Assembly (NCBI RefSeq): GCF_024181285.1 | Contig: NZ_CP051201.1 | Coordinates: 1,116,001-1,180,000, forward strand | Length of the DNA stretch: 64,000 nt | Source: Treponema sp. OMZ 790 | GTDB taxonomy: Bacteria; Spirochaetota; Spirochaetia; Treponematales; Treponemataceae | Direction: 5' to 3' | Shown here: in pieces, positions 34,019-42,912 of the stretch | Layout of the letters: every line of letters begins with the position of its first letter | Position numbering within the stretch: position 1 is the first letter of the stretch | Notes under the pieces: generated by a model | What the model was told of the DNA's origin: nothing | What the model saw: the letters and a program-made list of their open reading frames with translations, nothing else | Databases searched by the model: none | Program-made: the position numbers and the translations under genes

Positions 34019-35433
34019 TGTCCTTAAACAATAAAGAAATTGACCTCATTCTTGATGAACTAAAATTAGAAGGCTGGTTTATTCAAAAAATAAGTCAGCC
34101 CTCTTATACAACCTTAGTTTTTTATCTTTATAAAGATAAACCTTTGACTCTTTTTATTTCTCTTGAAGCCGGTGCATGCAGACTTCATTCTACACGCAAA
34201 AAAATTCCTAAATCCGATAAACCGATGCGTTTTATGGAACTTTTGAAATCCCGAATCAAGGGCGGGAAAATCATAAAGGCCGAACAATTAAACGAGGATA
34301 GGATTATCCGTTTTCACATTGCAAGCGGGGTGGGGCTGTTTTTTCTGTATTTTAGAATATGGAGCGGGGCCGCAAACATAGTTTTGACCGATGAAAATGA
34401 TCTTATAATAGACGCATTTTACCGGCGCCCAAAACGAGGAGAGATTTCCGGAGGGACATGGATAACTCCTGATCCGCAAAAAATAAAAAAACAAGATTAT
34501 TCCGTTCGAGAGTATGATAAAACAAAAAGTTTTAACGAGGCTGTCGAAGAGTGGTATATAAATAATGCTCCTCGAGTTTCTAAAGATGCCTTATTGGCAG
34601 AAGCCGAAAATATTTATGGTTCTAAAATTGTAAGAATCGAAAAAGCTCTTTTAAGACTGAAGGCGAAAAGGGAAGAATTTTTAAATGCTCAAAGCTTAAA
34701 AAACGCAGGAGATTTGCTTTTTTCAAACCTGCATCTGATAAAAAAAGGAATGAATTTTGTTGAGCTTGAAGATTACACAAAAAACGGCACAAAAATAAGT
34801 ATCAGCTTGGATCCTTTAAAAACGCCTCAAGAAAATGCGAATCTCTACTACGAAAAATATAAAAAAGCAGTTTCAGGTTTGGATGCCTTGGAAGAAGATA
34901 TTCTGTCGGCAGAAAAAGAAATAGAAAAACTAAAAGAAAAGATAGAAAAAATTAAAACTGAAGAAAATCCGTATTTAATTCAAAAAATTCTTCAAAAAGA
35001 AAAAATCCCTGTTCAGCAAAAAACTAAAAACACAAAATCGGCTCCGGGTTTAAAATTCTTTTGTGACGGTTGGACTATTTTGGTAGGCCGCACGGCCGCC
35101 GAAAACGATGAGCTTTTACGGCATTTTGTTAAGGGGGCAGACCTTTGGCTTCATACAAGGGATTATGCAGGCGGCTATGTCTTTATAAAGGCTAGGGCAG
35201 GGAAGAGTATCCCATTGCCTGTTTTGATTAAGGCCGGAAACCTTGCTGTCTTTTATTCAAAGGCAAGAAAAAATGCACAAGCCGATCTATATACCACTCA
35301 GGTAAAATATCTGCGGAGGGCAAAAAACGCACCCAAAGGAACTGTTCTTCCGGCCCAAGAAAAAAATCTTTCCATAAAATTGGATGAAAAAATCTTAAAA
35401 CAGTTGGAAGAAGAAAAAATATCGGTTTTATAG
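34018..35433 (+). CDS. NFACT family protein, RqcH-like
   Basis: The 471-residue protein has an NFACT-N-like N-terminal half, a coiled-coil segment (about 285-325, EKEIEKLKEKIEKIK) and a C-terminal NFACT-R domain beginning WTILVGRTAAENDELLRHF, with DLWLHTRDYAGGYVFIKA (about 377-394). RqcH proteins of this family recognise peptidyl-tRNA on split 50S subunits and add alanine tails. This one is shorter than the ~570-residue Bacillus enzyme. Whether it keeps tailing activity or is a fibronectin-binding-like paralogue is not clear. It is the last gene of the three-gene operon, convergent with the phosphodiesterase with a 6-bp overlap. Confidence 0.8.
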   Translation: MSLNNKEIDLILDELKLEGWFIQKISQPSYTTLVFYLYKDKPLTLFISLEAGACRLHSTRKKIPKSDKPMRFMELLKSRIKGGKIIKAEQLNEDRIIRFHIASGVGLFFLYFRIWSGAANIVLTDENDLIIDAFYRRPKRGEISGGTWITPDPQKIKKQDYSVREYDKTKSFNEAVEEWYINNAPRVSKDALLAEAENIYGSKIVRIEKALLRLKAKREEFLNAQSLKNAGDLLFSNLHLIKKGMNFVELEDYTKNGTKISISLDPLKTPQENANLYYEKYKKAVSGLDALEEDILSAEKEIEKLKEKIEKIKTEENPYLIQKILQKEKIPVQQKTKNTKSAPGLKFFCDGWTILVGRTAAENDELLRHFVKGADLWLHTRDYAGGYVFIKARAGKSIPLPVLIKAGNLAVFYSKARKNAQADLYTTQVKYLRRAKNAPKGTVLPAQEKNLSIKLDEKILKQLEEEKISVL

Positions 35434-36081
35434 GTTTATAAATTCTACTGAGGGATTTGCATTTTTACTCATTGTTAAAATTCCGTAACTTTTATTGGAG
35501 CTCATTCGCGGTCTTGATGCTGAGCCGGGATTTATAAAAAACATACCGTTTACTTCTTTTATCATAGGTACATGTGTATGCCCAAAAATGCAAACCTGAC
35601 ACGAATGCTTTACTGCAAAATTTGAAAGAGTGTTCAGTTCAAAGTCGACATAGAATTCGTGTCCGTGCGTTAAAAGAATTTTTTTTCCGCATACTTCCAA
35701 AAAAATAATTTCAAAAAATTCCAAAAGCTGTTCCGGATTTTTTTTAAACCCGAAGCCCGTTTTTCCCGCATCCAAATTTAAGACATATTTTTTTGAATCG
35801 CAATTCCCCATGACAAGAGCTGCTACAGGAGGCATGCATTCCATCAATTCTTTTTCGTATTGTGAAATTGTTATATAATTTAAAAAATCTGCAAGGCCGT
35901 CTCCCGAAAACAACACAGCATCCGACTTTTTTCCTTCACGGCATAAGATATTAATTATCGTATCCGCATTACCGTGTGTATCCGAAATCAAAATAAGACG
36001 GGCACTGTCCGCGTATTTTAGTTTTTTAAGAGTTTCAGGGGAAGCAAAAATTCCTTTATCAAAGTGCTCCAACGAGTTCAC
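35428..36081 (-). CDS. YfcE/MJ0936-type metallophosphoesterase
   Basis: The 217-residue protein has all the calcineurin-like phosphodiesterase motifs: LILISDTHGN (D-x-H, residues ~30-39), FSGDGLADF (GD, about 58), VMGNCDS (GNCD, about 90), LTHGHEFY (GH, about 137) and FGHTHVPM (GHTH, about 163-170). A two-metal site is therefore intact. Such enzymes hydrolyse phosphodiesters, with in-vivo substrate unknown. It follows the lipoprotein gene on the same strand with a 3-bp gap, and is convergent with the NFACT gene. Confidence 0.85.
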   Translation of the reverse strand: MNSLEHFDKGIFASPETLKKLKYADSARLILISDTHGNADTIINILCREGKKSDAVLFSGDGLADFLNYITISQYEKELMECMPPVAALVMGNCDSKKYVLNLDAGKTGFGFKKNPEQLLEFFEIIFLEVCGKKILLTHGHEFYVDFELNTLSNFAVKHSCQVCIFGHTHVPMIKEVNGMFFINPGSASRPRMSSNKSYGILTMSKNANPSVEFINL

Positions 36082-36084
36082 AAT

Positions 36085-36936
36085 TTATGCACCCCCTTCA
36101 AGGTTGTCAGGATTTATAATTCCGTCATTTTCCGTTTCATTTTCTTCCGATTTTTCTTGATTGTCCGAGTTGCCTTCTTGATTTTCTTCAGTGTCTTTGT
36201 AAATTAAAAGATATCTATGCGATTGAAGTCCCGTATCGGAATCGGTATACGGTTTTATTATATAATGATTAGGAAATAGGTCTTTACCCAATATGGTTTG
36301 TGCAGTAAAAAAAGCTTGTTGAAATTCTTCTATTGGGAATATTTTTATCTGTTTATTGTGTGCATTTATATCCTCACCGGCAAAAATTGCTGCAACAAGC
36401 AAGAGCATAACCTCATTGTCACTTATTAAAAAATCTTTTTCTTCATTTAACAATTCTTTAGGAATTTGAAAATCGACTACAATGTCTGAAGCGGCTTCTA
36501 AAGGGAGTATTTCATCCATCGGTAAAAGGCTTATTATCGTAAGATTAGGATTTTTCTCTGCCGCATTAATGAGATATTTTCCGCCGTCTTCCGGAATACC
36601 TATTGAAATAAGAATTGTAGTTTTTTGTTCTTCAATTTTTTCATTTATCATTCTGAGACGAGGAAGTTTGCTTTTTTTTACCATGTCGGAATAGGGTAAA
36701 ACTTGAACATGAGAATCAGAGCTGCCCAAACCATATTCGTTTTCAAGATATTTTAAGATATCTTTCCGTTCATGATAATCTTTTCCAAGCACGATGAGTA
36801 TATTGTTTTTGATAATTCTTTTGGGTTTTATTTTTTCGTAAACAACTTCTTTTTCTTTATTGTTATTACACGAAATAAAGAAAAACGTGAAAAGTAAGCT
36901 TATAAAAATTAAGAAAATTAAAAGTTTTTTTTTCAT
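36085..36936 (-). CDS. Lipoprotein with periplasmic-binding-like fold
   Basis: The 283-residue protein has a lipobox (FFISC, Cys near 23). The mature part shows alternating strands and helices (ILIVLGKDYHERKDILKYLE, TTILISIGIPEDGGKYLINAA, LTIISLLPMDEIL, ASDIVVDFQI) that resemble DUF3798/BMP-type substrate-binding lipoproteins, though without a diagnostic motif. The C-terminal 30 residues are acidic and probably disordered. A ligand-sensing role is inferred. It is likely co-transcribed with the phosphodiesterase downstream. Confidence 0.55.
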   Translation of the reverse strand: MKKKLLIFLIFISLLFTFFFISCNNNKEKEVVYEKIKPKRIIKNNILIVLGKDYHERKDILKYLENEYGLGSSDSHVQVLPYSDMVKKSKLPRLRMINEKIEEQKTTILISIGIPEDGGKYLINAAEKNPNLTIISLLPMDEILPLEAASDIVVDFQIPKELLNEEKDFLISDNEVMLLLVAAIFAGEDINAHNKQIKIFPIEEFQQAFFTAQTILGKDLFPNHYIIKPYTDSDTGLQSHRYLLIYKDTEENQEGNSDNQEKSEENETENDGIINPDNLEGGA

Positions 36937-37172
36937 AAATAATTTTTCCTTTTTTTGTCTTTAAGTTTTAGTTTAAAAGGATATAAAAAGTATATCAAAA
37001 TTTTATGGTAAAGGAAAGAGGAGGCGAAAAGATTTTAATGTTCTTTTCTTTAATTTTCCATTAAATACCCCGAATAAGTAGACAGAACATACATTATAGG
37101 AAGTTTTATAAAGGCTTTTTTTGTAAGAACGGTTTGGATATTTATTTTTTAAGTTTTTATACTTGAGCCCTT

Positions 37173-37473
37173 TTACTTTTTTATCCTTTTCAGCTGCCAA
37201 GAATAAACCTTAAAAGGAACAAAATCAGGATATAGATCTACAATATTATCCACTATTTTTGTATCTTCTTTTGTAACAACTTCCTTATAACCGATTATTT
37301 CTTGAAACCCGTCAGGCATTTTTATTAATTGAACTCTGCCGATAAAATATCCCGGATGATTTTTTTTTGTAAAAGCAAGCAGCTATGTCGTCTTCTACTT
37401 TAAACGAATAATTTTGAGAATATATCCCCAAAACACACAAAATAAATAAAATTGATATAAAATATTTACGCAT
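37173..37473 (-). pseudogene. Small secreted protein, frame broken at an A9 run
   Basis: On the minus strand ATG 37473 (with GGAGG upstream) opens a signal-peptide-like start (RKYFISILFILCVLGIYSQ). The frame stops early after an A9 tract, while the next frame continues a coherent sequence, HPGYFIGRVQLIKMPDG..., to a stop at 37173. With A8 instead of A9 the gene would encode about 99 residues. No family is recognised. It is a frameshifted gene or contains a sequencing error. The 37174-37200 stretch of a different frame has no gene-like character. Confidence 0.6.
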
Positions 37474-37496
37474 TTTTTTCCTCCATGTTTTTTATT

Positions 37497-38852
37497 TTAT
37501 ATAAGGTTTGCCCTAAAGGTTTTCCCTTTTAGTTCTTTTAATTCTGCATAGGCAAAATTCCCTATCAAACTTTCAGGCGGATTGCCTTGGATTACGGCCA
37601 TTTCTCCTTGTTCGGTGTGCCCGAAAAGCTCGGAACTGTCATTCCTTGAATGGGATTCAACCAAGATATCGGCCTTTTTGCCCAGCTTAGCCTTCATCTT
37701 TTTTGCCGTAATTTTTAGCTGTAAGTCAATAACTCGCCCGAGTCTTTCTATTTTTATTTCTTCAGGAATTCTGTCAGGATAATTAAAGGCCCTTGTTCCT
37801 TCACGCGGATTATAATGATACATAAAGGCTGAATCGAATTCTACTTCATGCATCAAGTCTAATGTAGCTTTTACATCATCTTCAGTCTCTCCGGGAAAGC
37901 CCATCAAAATATCCGTACTCAAGGCTATGTCGGGAATGGTTTCTTTTAGACGTTTTATTCTGTTTTTATAGTGTTCTATAGTGTAAATCCTGTTCATTTT
38001 TTTTAAAATTGCATCGGAGCCGTGCTGGACAGGAAGATGAACAAGTTTGCAAAGTCTTTTTTCTGCAGCGATTGTGTCGATTAAGGCATCGGACATATCC
38101 TTAGGATGGCTTGACATAAAGCGTATCCATCTTATCATATCGGTTTTGTCTGCCTCTCTTGCTATAAGGCGTAAAAGCTCGGGAAAATTTATCAGACTCC
38201 CCTCCCCGTCTTCTCCTTTGTATGAGTTTACGTTTTGGCCGAGCAGGGTAATTTCTCTTACTCCCCTTGATGAAAGTTCGGTAATTTCATGCAAGATTTC
38301 ATTTACCGGACGGGAAACCTCCCTGCCCCGAACATAGGGCACGATACAATAGGTGCAAAAATTATTACAGCCGTTCATAATCGGCACATAGCTTTGAAAA
38401 GATTTAGGTGAATGAGAAAGAGGAGCAAAATAATAATTGGATGAAGGCTTTTCTTCGATATTGTTGCTTGCAAACTCGGCCATATAGCTTGAATCTTTGA
38501 ATCTAGCTTCAATTTCATCAAAAATTTGCGGCAGAAGGTTCCGCTCAAACATTCCGACAACATAATCGATAAGGGGAAATTCTTCCTGTATTTCGGTATA
38601 AAGTCTTTCAGCCATGCAGCCGATCAAAAGCACAAAAAATTTTCTCTTTTTTTTCAAACCGGAAAAATGTCCTAATCTTCCTAGAACTCTGTTTTCGGCA
38701 GTTATACGCACGGAACAAGTATTGATTATAAGCAAATCGCAGTGCTCGGCATCGGATGCAGCTGTCCATTTTTTTTCAAGTAAAATTTGTTCCATTGATG
38801 AGGATTCAGCCTGATTCATTTGGCAGCCGTAGGTTTCAAAAAAGTAAGTCAT
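37497..38852 (-). CDS. miaB: tRNA-2-methylthio-N6-isopentenyladenosine synthase
   Basis: MiaB methylthiolates A37 of tRNAs reading UNN codons. The 451-residue protein has the UPF0004 domain with FETYGCQMNQAES (first cluster Cys), NTCSVR and LIGCMAER, then the radical SAM C-x3-C-x2-C in GCNNFCTYCIVPYVRGRE (about residues 149-166), and a C-terminal TRAM domain (about 380-445). All six cluster cysteines are present. It is preceded by lipA on the same strand, an interesting pairing of two radical SAM enzymes. Confidence 0.95.
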   Translation of the reverse strand: MTYFFETYGCQMNQAESSSMEQILLEKKWTAASDAEHCDLLIINTCSVRITAENRVLGRLGHFSGLKKKRKFFVLLIGCMAERLYTEIQEEFPLIDYVVGMFERNLLPQIFDEIEARFKDSSYMAEFASNNIEEKPSSNYYFAPLSHSPKSFQSYVPIMNGCNNFCTYCIVPYVRGREVSRPVNEILHEITELSSRGVREITLLGQNVNSYKGEDGEGSLINFPELLRLIAREADKTDMIRWIRFMSSHPKDMSDALIDTIAAEKRLCKLVHLPVQHGSDAILKKMNRIYTIEHYKNRIKRLKETIPDIALSTDILMGFPGETEDDVKATLDLMHEVEFDSAFMYHYNPREGTRAFNYPDRIPEEIKIERLGRVIDLQLKITAKKMKAKLGKKADILVESHSRNDSSELFGHTEQGEMAVIQGNPPESLIGNFAYAELKELKGKTFRANLI

Positions 38853-38897
38853 AAATTCCGAATATTTTAAAGCAGAATAAGAAAAATGTCCATAGGG

Positions 38898-39755
38898 CTA
38901 GCTAAGTACGTGTCTTTCGGCATGGTAACTTGAGCGCACAAGGGGGCCGCTCTCAACAAAGGAAAACCCCTTTTCTAAGCCTATTTTTTCATACTCTTCA
39001 AAGGTTTCGGGTCTTATATATTCTTTAACTTCTATATTTTTAGTAGATGGCCTTAGATATTGGCCAATGGTCATAACTTTACAATTTATTTTGCGCAAAT
39101 CGTCCATGGTTTCCAAAATCTCATCCCTTGTTTCACCAAGGCCCAACATAATACCGGATTTACATACCAGTCCTGATTCTGCAATTTGCTTTAAAACCTT
39201 AAGAGAGGTCTCGTATGTAGCCCTGCTTCTTACATGGGGTGAAAGACGGCGCACTGTTTCAAGGTTATGAGAAATAACTTCAGGTTTTGCTTCGATAATC
39301 ATTGATACCAAATCTTCATGGCCTTGAAAATCAGGGATTAAAACTTCCATCGTGACATTAGGAGTTCTTTCTTTTACGGCTTTTATAACCTTTACCCAGT
39401 GAGAGGCTCCGAAATCTTTTATATCATCCCTGTCTACCGAGGTTAAAACTACGTGTTTTAATTTTAAGGCTTCAACGGATTGAGCTATTTCCATAGGTTC
39501 ATTTGGGTTTAGAGGTAAGGGATGACCTGTAGGTACATTACAAAATTTACATGCACGCGTACAGATATTCCCGCAAATCATAAAGGTTGCAGTTCCGCAC
39601 CTCCAACATTCTCCCTGATTAGGGCATTTTCCGCTGGTACAGATAGTATTTAATTTATGTATTTTAATCGTGTTCGACACTTCCTGCGAAAGTGCTCCGC
39701 TGGGAAGTTTTATTTTTAACCAATCAGGTTTTCTTTGATTACAAGTCATACACAA
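38898..39755 (-). CDS. lipA: Lipoyl synthase
   Basis: LipA inserts sulphur at C6 and C8 of octanoyl groups. The 285-residue protein carries both cluster motifs: C-x4-C-x5-C in CTSGKCPNQGEC (residues ~35-46) and C-x3-C-x2-C in CTRACKFCNV (about 65-74), plus the C-terminal RSSYHAE that binds the auxiliary cluster. It lies divergent to lplA, so lipoate synthesis and lipoate attachment are encoded together. Confidence 0.95.
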   Translation of the reverse strand: MCMTCNQRKPDWLKIKLPSGALSQEVSNTIKIHKLNTICTSGKCPNQGECWRCGTATFMICGNICTRACKFCNVPTGHPLPLNPNEPMEIAQSVEALKLKHVVLTSVDRDDIKDFGASHWVKVIKAVKERTPNVTMEVLIPDFQGHEDLVSMIIEAKPEVISHNLETVRRLSPHVRSRATYETSLKVLKQIAESGLVCKSGIMLGLGETRDEILETMDDLRKINCKVMTIGQYLRPSTKNIEVKEYIRPETFEEYEKIGLEKGFSFVESGPLVRSSYHAERHVLS

Positions 39756-39840
39756 ATCCCCTAAAATTTATTTTCTTCTTTAATTATATTTCAAAACAGT
39801 AAAAAGGTCTAGACGGTTAAAAATATGTTTTTTAATACTC

Positions 39841-39868
39841 TTGCATATTTTTTTTTTTTAATTATAAT
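39841..39868 (+). promoter_or_regulatory. lplA promoter, start site close to the ATG
   Basis: TTGCAT (39841-39846) and TATAAT (39863-39868) are 16 bp apart, over an uninterrupted T run. A start seven bases after the -10 is 39875, the A of the lplA ATG; no ribosome site is visible, so a leaderless transcript is suggested. Confidence 0.5.
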
Positions 39869-39874
39869 ATTTTT

Positions 39875-40870
39875 ATGAAATACATAGTTAACAATTCGCA
39901 TGACCCTGAATATAATATGGCTTTTGAAGAATATTGTTTTAGAAATCTGCCTTTGGAAGATGAAGAATATGTTTTTTTGTGGAGTAACAACCCCACTATT
40001 CTTTTAGGTAAAAATCAAAATACCTATCAGGAAATAAACGAAAAATATATAAATGAAAACGGAATAAAGGTAGTAAGACGCATTACGGGCGGAGGCGCTA
40101 TCTATCAAGACCTTGAAAATATAAACTTTTCTTTTGTCACAAAAACAAAGGGAAACGAAAAAATCGATTTTAAAAAATATTATATTCCTATTGTAAATGC
40201 GCTAAAAAAAATCGGCGTTGATGCGGAACTTTCAGGAAGAAACGATGTTACGATTGACGGGCAAAAATGTATAGGGGCATCTCAATCGGTATGGCAGGGA
40301 CGAGTTTTAAGCGACGGCTCCATTCTTTTTAATGTTGAAATGGACGCTCTTTCCAAGGCCTTGACAGTACGAAAAGAAAAACTTGAATCGAAGGGCGTAA
40401 AAAGTGTCCGCTCAAGGGTTACAAACATAAAGCCCTATTTAAAAAGAGATATTACCGTAGACCAATTTAAAGATGAACTTTTAAAAGCTATCTTTGAAGT
40501 TGAAAACCAAGAGCCTGTAGAATATAAGCTTTCGGAAGAAGAACTTAAAGGTGTGATGAAGATTTATGAGGAAAGGTTTTCCCGCAAAGAATGGAACTAT
40601 GGAGCTTCTCCCAAGGCCGAATATTCCCACTATGAGAGATTTCCTATAGGCAGTATCGAAATCTTTTTTAATGTCGAAAAAATGAAAATAAATTCTTTAA
40701 AAATTCACGGGGATTTTTTCGGTACGGCCGATAAGGGAGATATTGAAGAACTTTTAAACGGCTGTGAGTATTCTGAAAGTGTTTTAACCAAAAAATTATC
40801 GGATGTCGATTTAACACCCTACTTCGGAAACATAGAAAAAGAAGCTTTTATAGGAATGTTTTTTAAGTAA
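39875..40870 (+). CDS. lplA: Lipoate-protein ligase
   Basis: LplA activates lipoate with ATP and attaches it to E2 or GcvH lysines. The 331-residue protein has RRITGGGAIYQDLENINFSF (about residues 68-87), the lipoyl-AMP binding loop, and GRNDVTIDGQKCIGASQ (about 120-136) including the adenylation lysine. A C-terminal accessory domain (about 240-331) is present, consistent with a complete two-domain ligase. The gene lacks a ribosome site and may be leaderless. It is followed by a strong bidirectional terminator at 40930-40964. Confidence 0.9.
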   Translation: MKYIVNNSHDPEYNMAFEEYCFRNLPLEDEEYVFLWSNNPTILLGKNQNTYQEINEKYINENGIKVVRRITGGGAIYQDLENINFSFVTKTKGNEKIDFKKYYIPIVNALKKIGVDAELSGRNDVTIDGQKCIGASQSVWQGRVLSDGSILFNVEMDALSKALTVRKEKLESKGVKSVRSRVTNIKPYLKRDITVDQFKDELLKAIFEVENQEPVEYKLSEEELKGVMKIYEERFSRKEWNYGASPKAEYSHYERFPIGSIEIFFNVEKMKINSLKIHGDFFGTADKGDIEELLNGCEYSESVLTKKLSDVDLTPYFGNIEKEAFIGMFFK

Positions 40871-40929
40871 CTGTTTTAAATTATGCAAAAATTGACTTAA
40901 GCAAAAAGTGATTAAAAATTTGATTTGTC

Positions 40930-40964
40930 AAAAAAAGCACCGATTAAAAACCGGTGCTTTTTTT
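40930..40964. terminator. Bidirectional rho-independent terminator
   Basis: AAAAAAGCACCG and CGGTGCTTTTTTT-type arms around an 8-9 nt A-rich loop give a GC stem with flanking A and T runs. It separates the convergent lplA and oppF genes and can terminate both. Confidence 0.85.
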
Positions 40965-40978
40965 ATTAAAACTAAGCC

Positions 40979-41929
40979 TTATTTTAAATGACAGGCTACA
41001 AAGTGGCCGTTTCCTCTATCTTCAAGGTCAGGACGAGTTTCTGTACAGATGGGCATCTTGTGGGCACATCTTCCGCAAAATACGCAGCCCTTAGGCGGAT
41101 CAATGGGACTTGGAACGTCTCCGGGGAGAATTATTCTTTCCCTCTTTAAACCGTACTTTGGAATAGGAATTGCAGAAAGTAAGGCCTTTGTATATGGATG
41201 AATGGGATTTGAAAATATCGATTTATAATCGGTTATTTCAACTATTTTTCCTAAATACATAACAGCAATCCTGTCGCTTATGTGTTTAACTACACTCAAA
41301 TTGTGTGATATGAACAAATAAGTAAGCCCCAATTCTTTTTGAAGCTCTGCTAAGAGGTTCAATATTTGTGCTTGAATACTTACATCCAAGGCAGAAACGG
41401 GCTCGTCCATAACGATGAATTTAGGCTTTAGGGAGAGAGCCCGGGCAATACCTATGCGCTGCCTTCTTCCTCCATCCAATTCATGAGGGTAGGAGTCTTC
41501 AAGGCGTTCTTCCAATCCTACAATGTTCATAACCTCTTTTACTCTTTTTTGTACTTCGGCTTTTGTTTTATAGGCCTTGTTTACGTAAAGGTAGTCCGCA
41601 ATGAGCTCAAAGGTGTTTAATCGAGGATTTAATGAAGAATAAGGATCCTGAAAAACAATCTGCATATCCTGTCTCATCATCCTCTTATCCTTGCGGCTTT
41701 TATATTCAAGGGTATTATTCCCTTCAAATATTACTTCACCTGAGGTAGGTTCATGCAATCTTAAAATTGCCCTGCCTGCCGTAGATTTTCCGCAGCCTGA
41801 TTCGCCCACAAGGCCTAATGTTTCCCCCTTGTTTATGCTGAAACTTATATCGTCTACAGCATGAAGGAGGCCTTTTTTTGTGGTAAAATATTTTTTTAAG
41901 TTTTTAACTTCAAGAATTGTACCGCTCAT
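40979..41929 (-). CDS. oppF: Oligopeptide ABC transporter ATPase OppF
   Basis: The 316-residue ATP-binding subunit has Walker A GESGCGKS (about residue 40), Q-loop QDPYSSLNP, signature YPHELDGGRRQRIGIARAL (a DGG variant common in DppF/OppF), Walker B FIVMDEP and H-loop SHNL. The C-terminal oligopeptide-binding extension includes GCVFCGRCAHKMPICTETRPDLEDRG with several cysteines, typical of OppF/OppD (in some homologues these bind an Fe-S cluster). Its start overlaps oppD by 4 bp. It pairs with OppD to power peptide import. Confidence 0.9.
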   Translation of the reverse strand: MSGTILEVKNLKKYFTTKKGLLHAVDDISFSINKGETLGLVGESGCGKSTAGRAILRLHEPTSGEVIFEGNNTLEYKSRKDKRMMRQDMQIVFQDPYSSLNPRLNTFELIADYLYVNKAYKTKAEVQKRVKEVMNIVGLEERLEDSYPHELDGGRRQRIGIARALSLKPKFIVMDEPVSALDVSIQAQILNLLAELQKELGLTYLFISHNLSVVKHISDRIAVMYLGKIVEITDYKSIFSNPIHPYTKALLSAIPIPKYGLKRERIILPGDVPSPIDPPKGCVFCGRCAHKMPICTETRPDLEDRGNGHFVACHLK

Positions 41930-42900
41930 TTTTCACCCCCTTTGTCAAATAAAAAGCATGAAACGCAGTGGGAATCATCCAAATCAATCATCTTAGGAAC
42001 TTCACATTTACATCTTTCGGTTGCAAACTCGCACCTCGGATGAAATTTACAGCCTGTAGGAAGATCTACAGGGTTAGGAGGAGCACCCTTGATAACATGT
42101 AAGCTCTCTTCATCGGCATCCAGTGTAGGAATTGAAGCAAACAAGCCTTTTGTATAAGGATGTTTCGGATCGGTGTAAAGTTTTTCGACAGTACCGTATT
42201 CGATAACCGAACCTGCATACATAATTGCAACATGGTCGCAGATTTCGGCAACAATTCCCAAATCGTGGGTTATCATAATCATCGAGGTATTATACTTGTT
42301 TTGAAGCTCAATCATAAGTTCCAAAACCTGAGCCTGAATTGTAACATCCAAGGCTGTTGTAGGCTCGTCTGCAATGATTAGCATAGGATTACAGGCAAGG
42401 GCCATGGCAATTACAACCCTCTGCTTCATTCCGCCTGAAAACTGGTGCGGATAATCGTTGATTCTTTCCCTCTTTATGCCGACCGTTTCAAGCATTTGAG
42501 CCGTTTTTTCTTTTAGTTCTTCTTTTTTTAAGTTTTGATGAAGGGCTAAAACTTCGGCAATCTGCTCGCCTACAGTCATAACAGGGTTTAAGGAGGTCAT
42601 CGGATCTTGAAATATCATCGAAATTTTATTTCCGCGTATTTCCTGCATTTCTTTTTCGGTTTTGCTTAAGATATCTTCTCCGTCAAAAGAAATTTTACCG
42701 CTCATTATTTTTCCCGGAGGATTCGGTACAAGCCGCATAATTCCTAAGGCTGTGGTGGTTTTTCCCGCTCCAGTTTCGCCTACAAAGCCAAGGGTTTCAC
42801 CCTTTCCCAGTTTTAAGTTTAAATTGTTTACGGCTTTTGTTTCTCCTGCTTCGGTTATATAGTAAATACTTAAATCTTCAATGTTTAATAATTCTTCCAT
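41926..42900 (-). CDS. oppD: Oligopeptide ABC transporter ATPase OppD
   Basis: The 324-residue ATPase has Walker A GETGAGKT (about residue 40), Q-loop [10 protein letters not shown], signature FSGGMKQRV, Walker B LIIADEP and H-loop THDL. The conserved C-terminal extension has [19 protein letters not shown]. Order oppA-oppB-oppC-oppD-oppF on the minus strand is the standard arrangement. A short 12-bp gap separates it from oppC. Confidence 0.9.
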   Translation of the reverse strand: MEELLNIEDLSIYYITEAGETKAVNNLNLKLGKGETLGFVGETGAGKTTTALGIMRLVPNPPGKIMSGKISFDGEDILSKTEKEMQEIRGNKISMIFQDPMTSLNPVMTVGEQIAEVLALHQNLKKEELKEKTAQMLETVGIKRERINDYPHQFSGGMKQRVVIAMALACNPMLIIADEPTTALDVTIQAQVLELMIELQNKYNTSMIMITHDLGIVAEICDHVAIMYAGSVIEYGTVEKLYTDPKHPYTKGLFASIPTLDADEESLHVIKGAPPNPVDLPTGCKFHPRCEFATERCKCEVPKMIDLDDSHCVSCFLFDKGGEK

Positions 42901-42912
42901 AAAAAGCCGTCC

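Noticed and set aside
37003..37200. A 65-codon lysine-rich open frame
   Set aside because: It overlaps the end of the frameshifted secreted gene in another frame, and its low-complexity content reflects AT-rich DNA.
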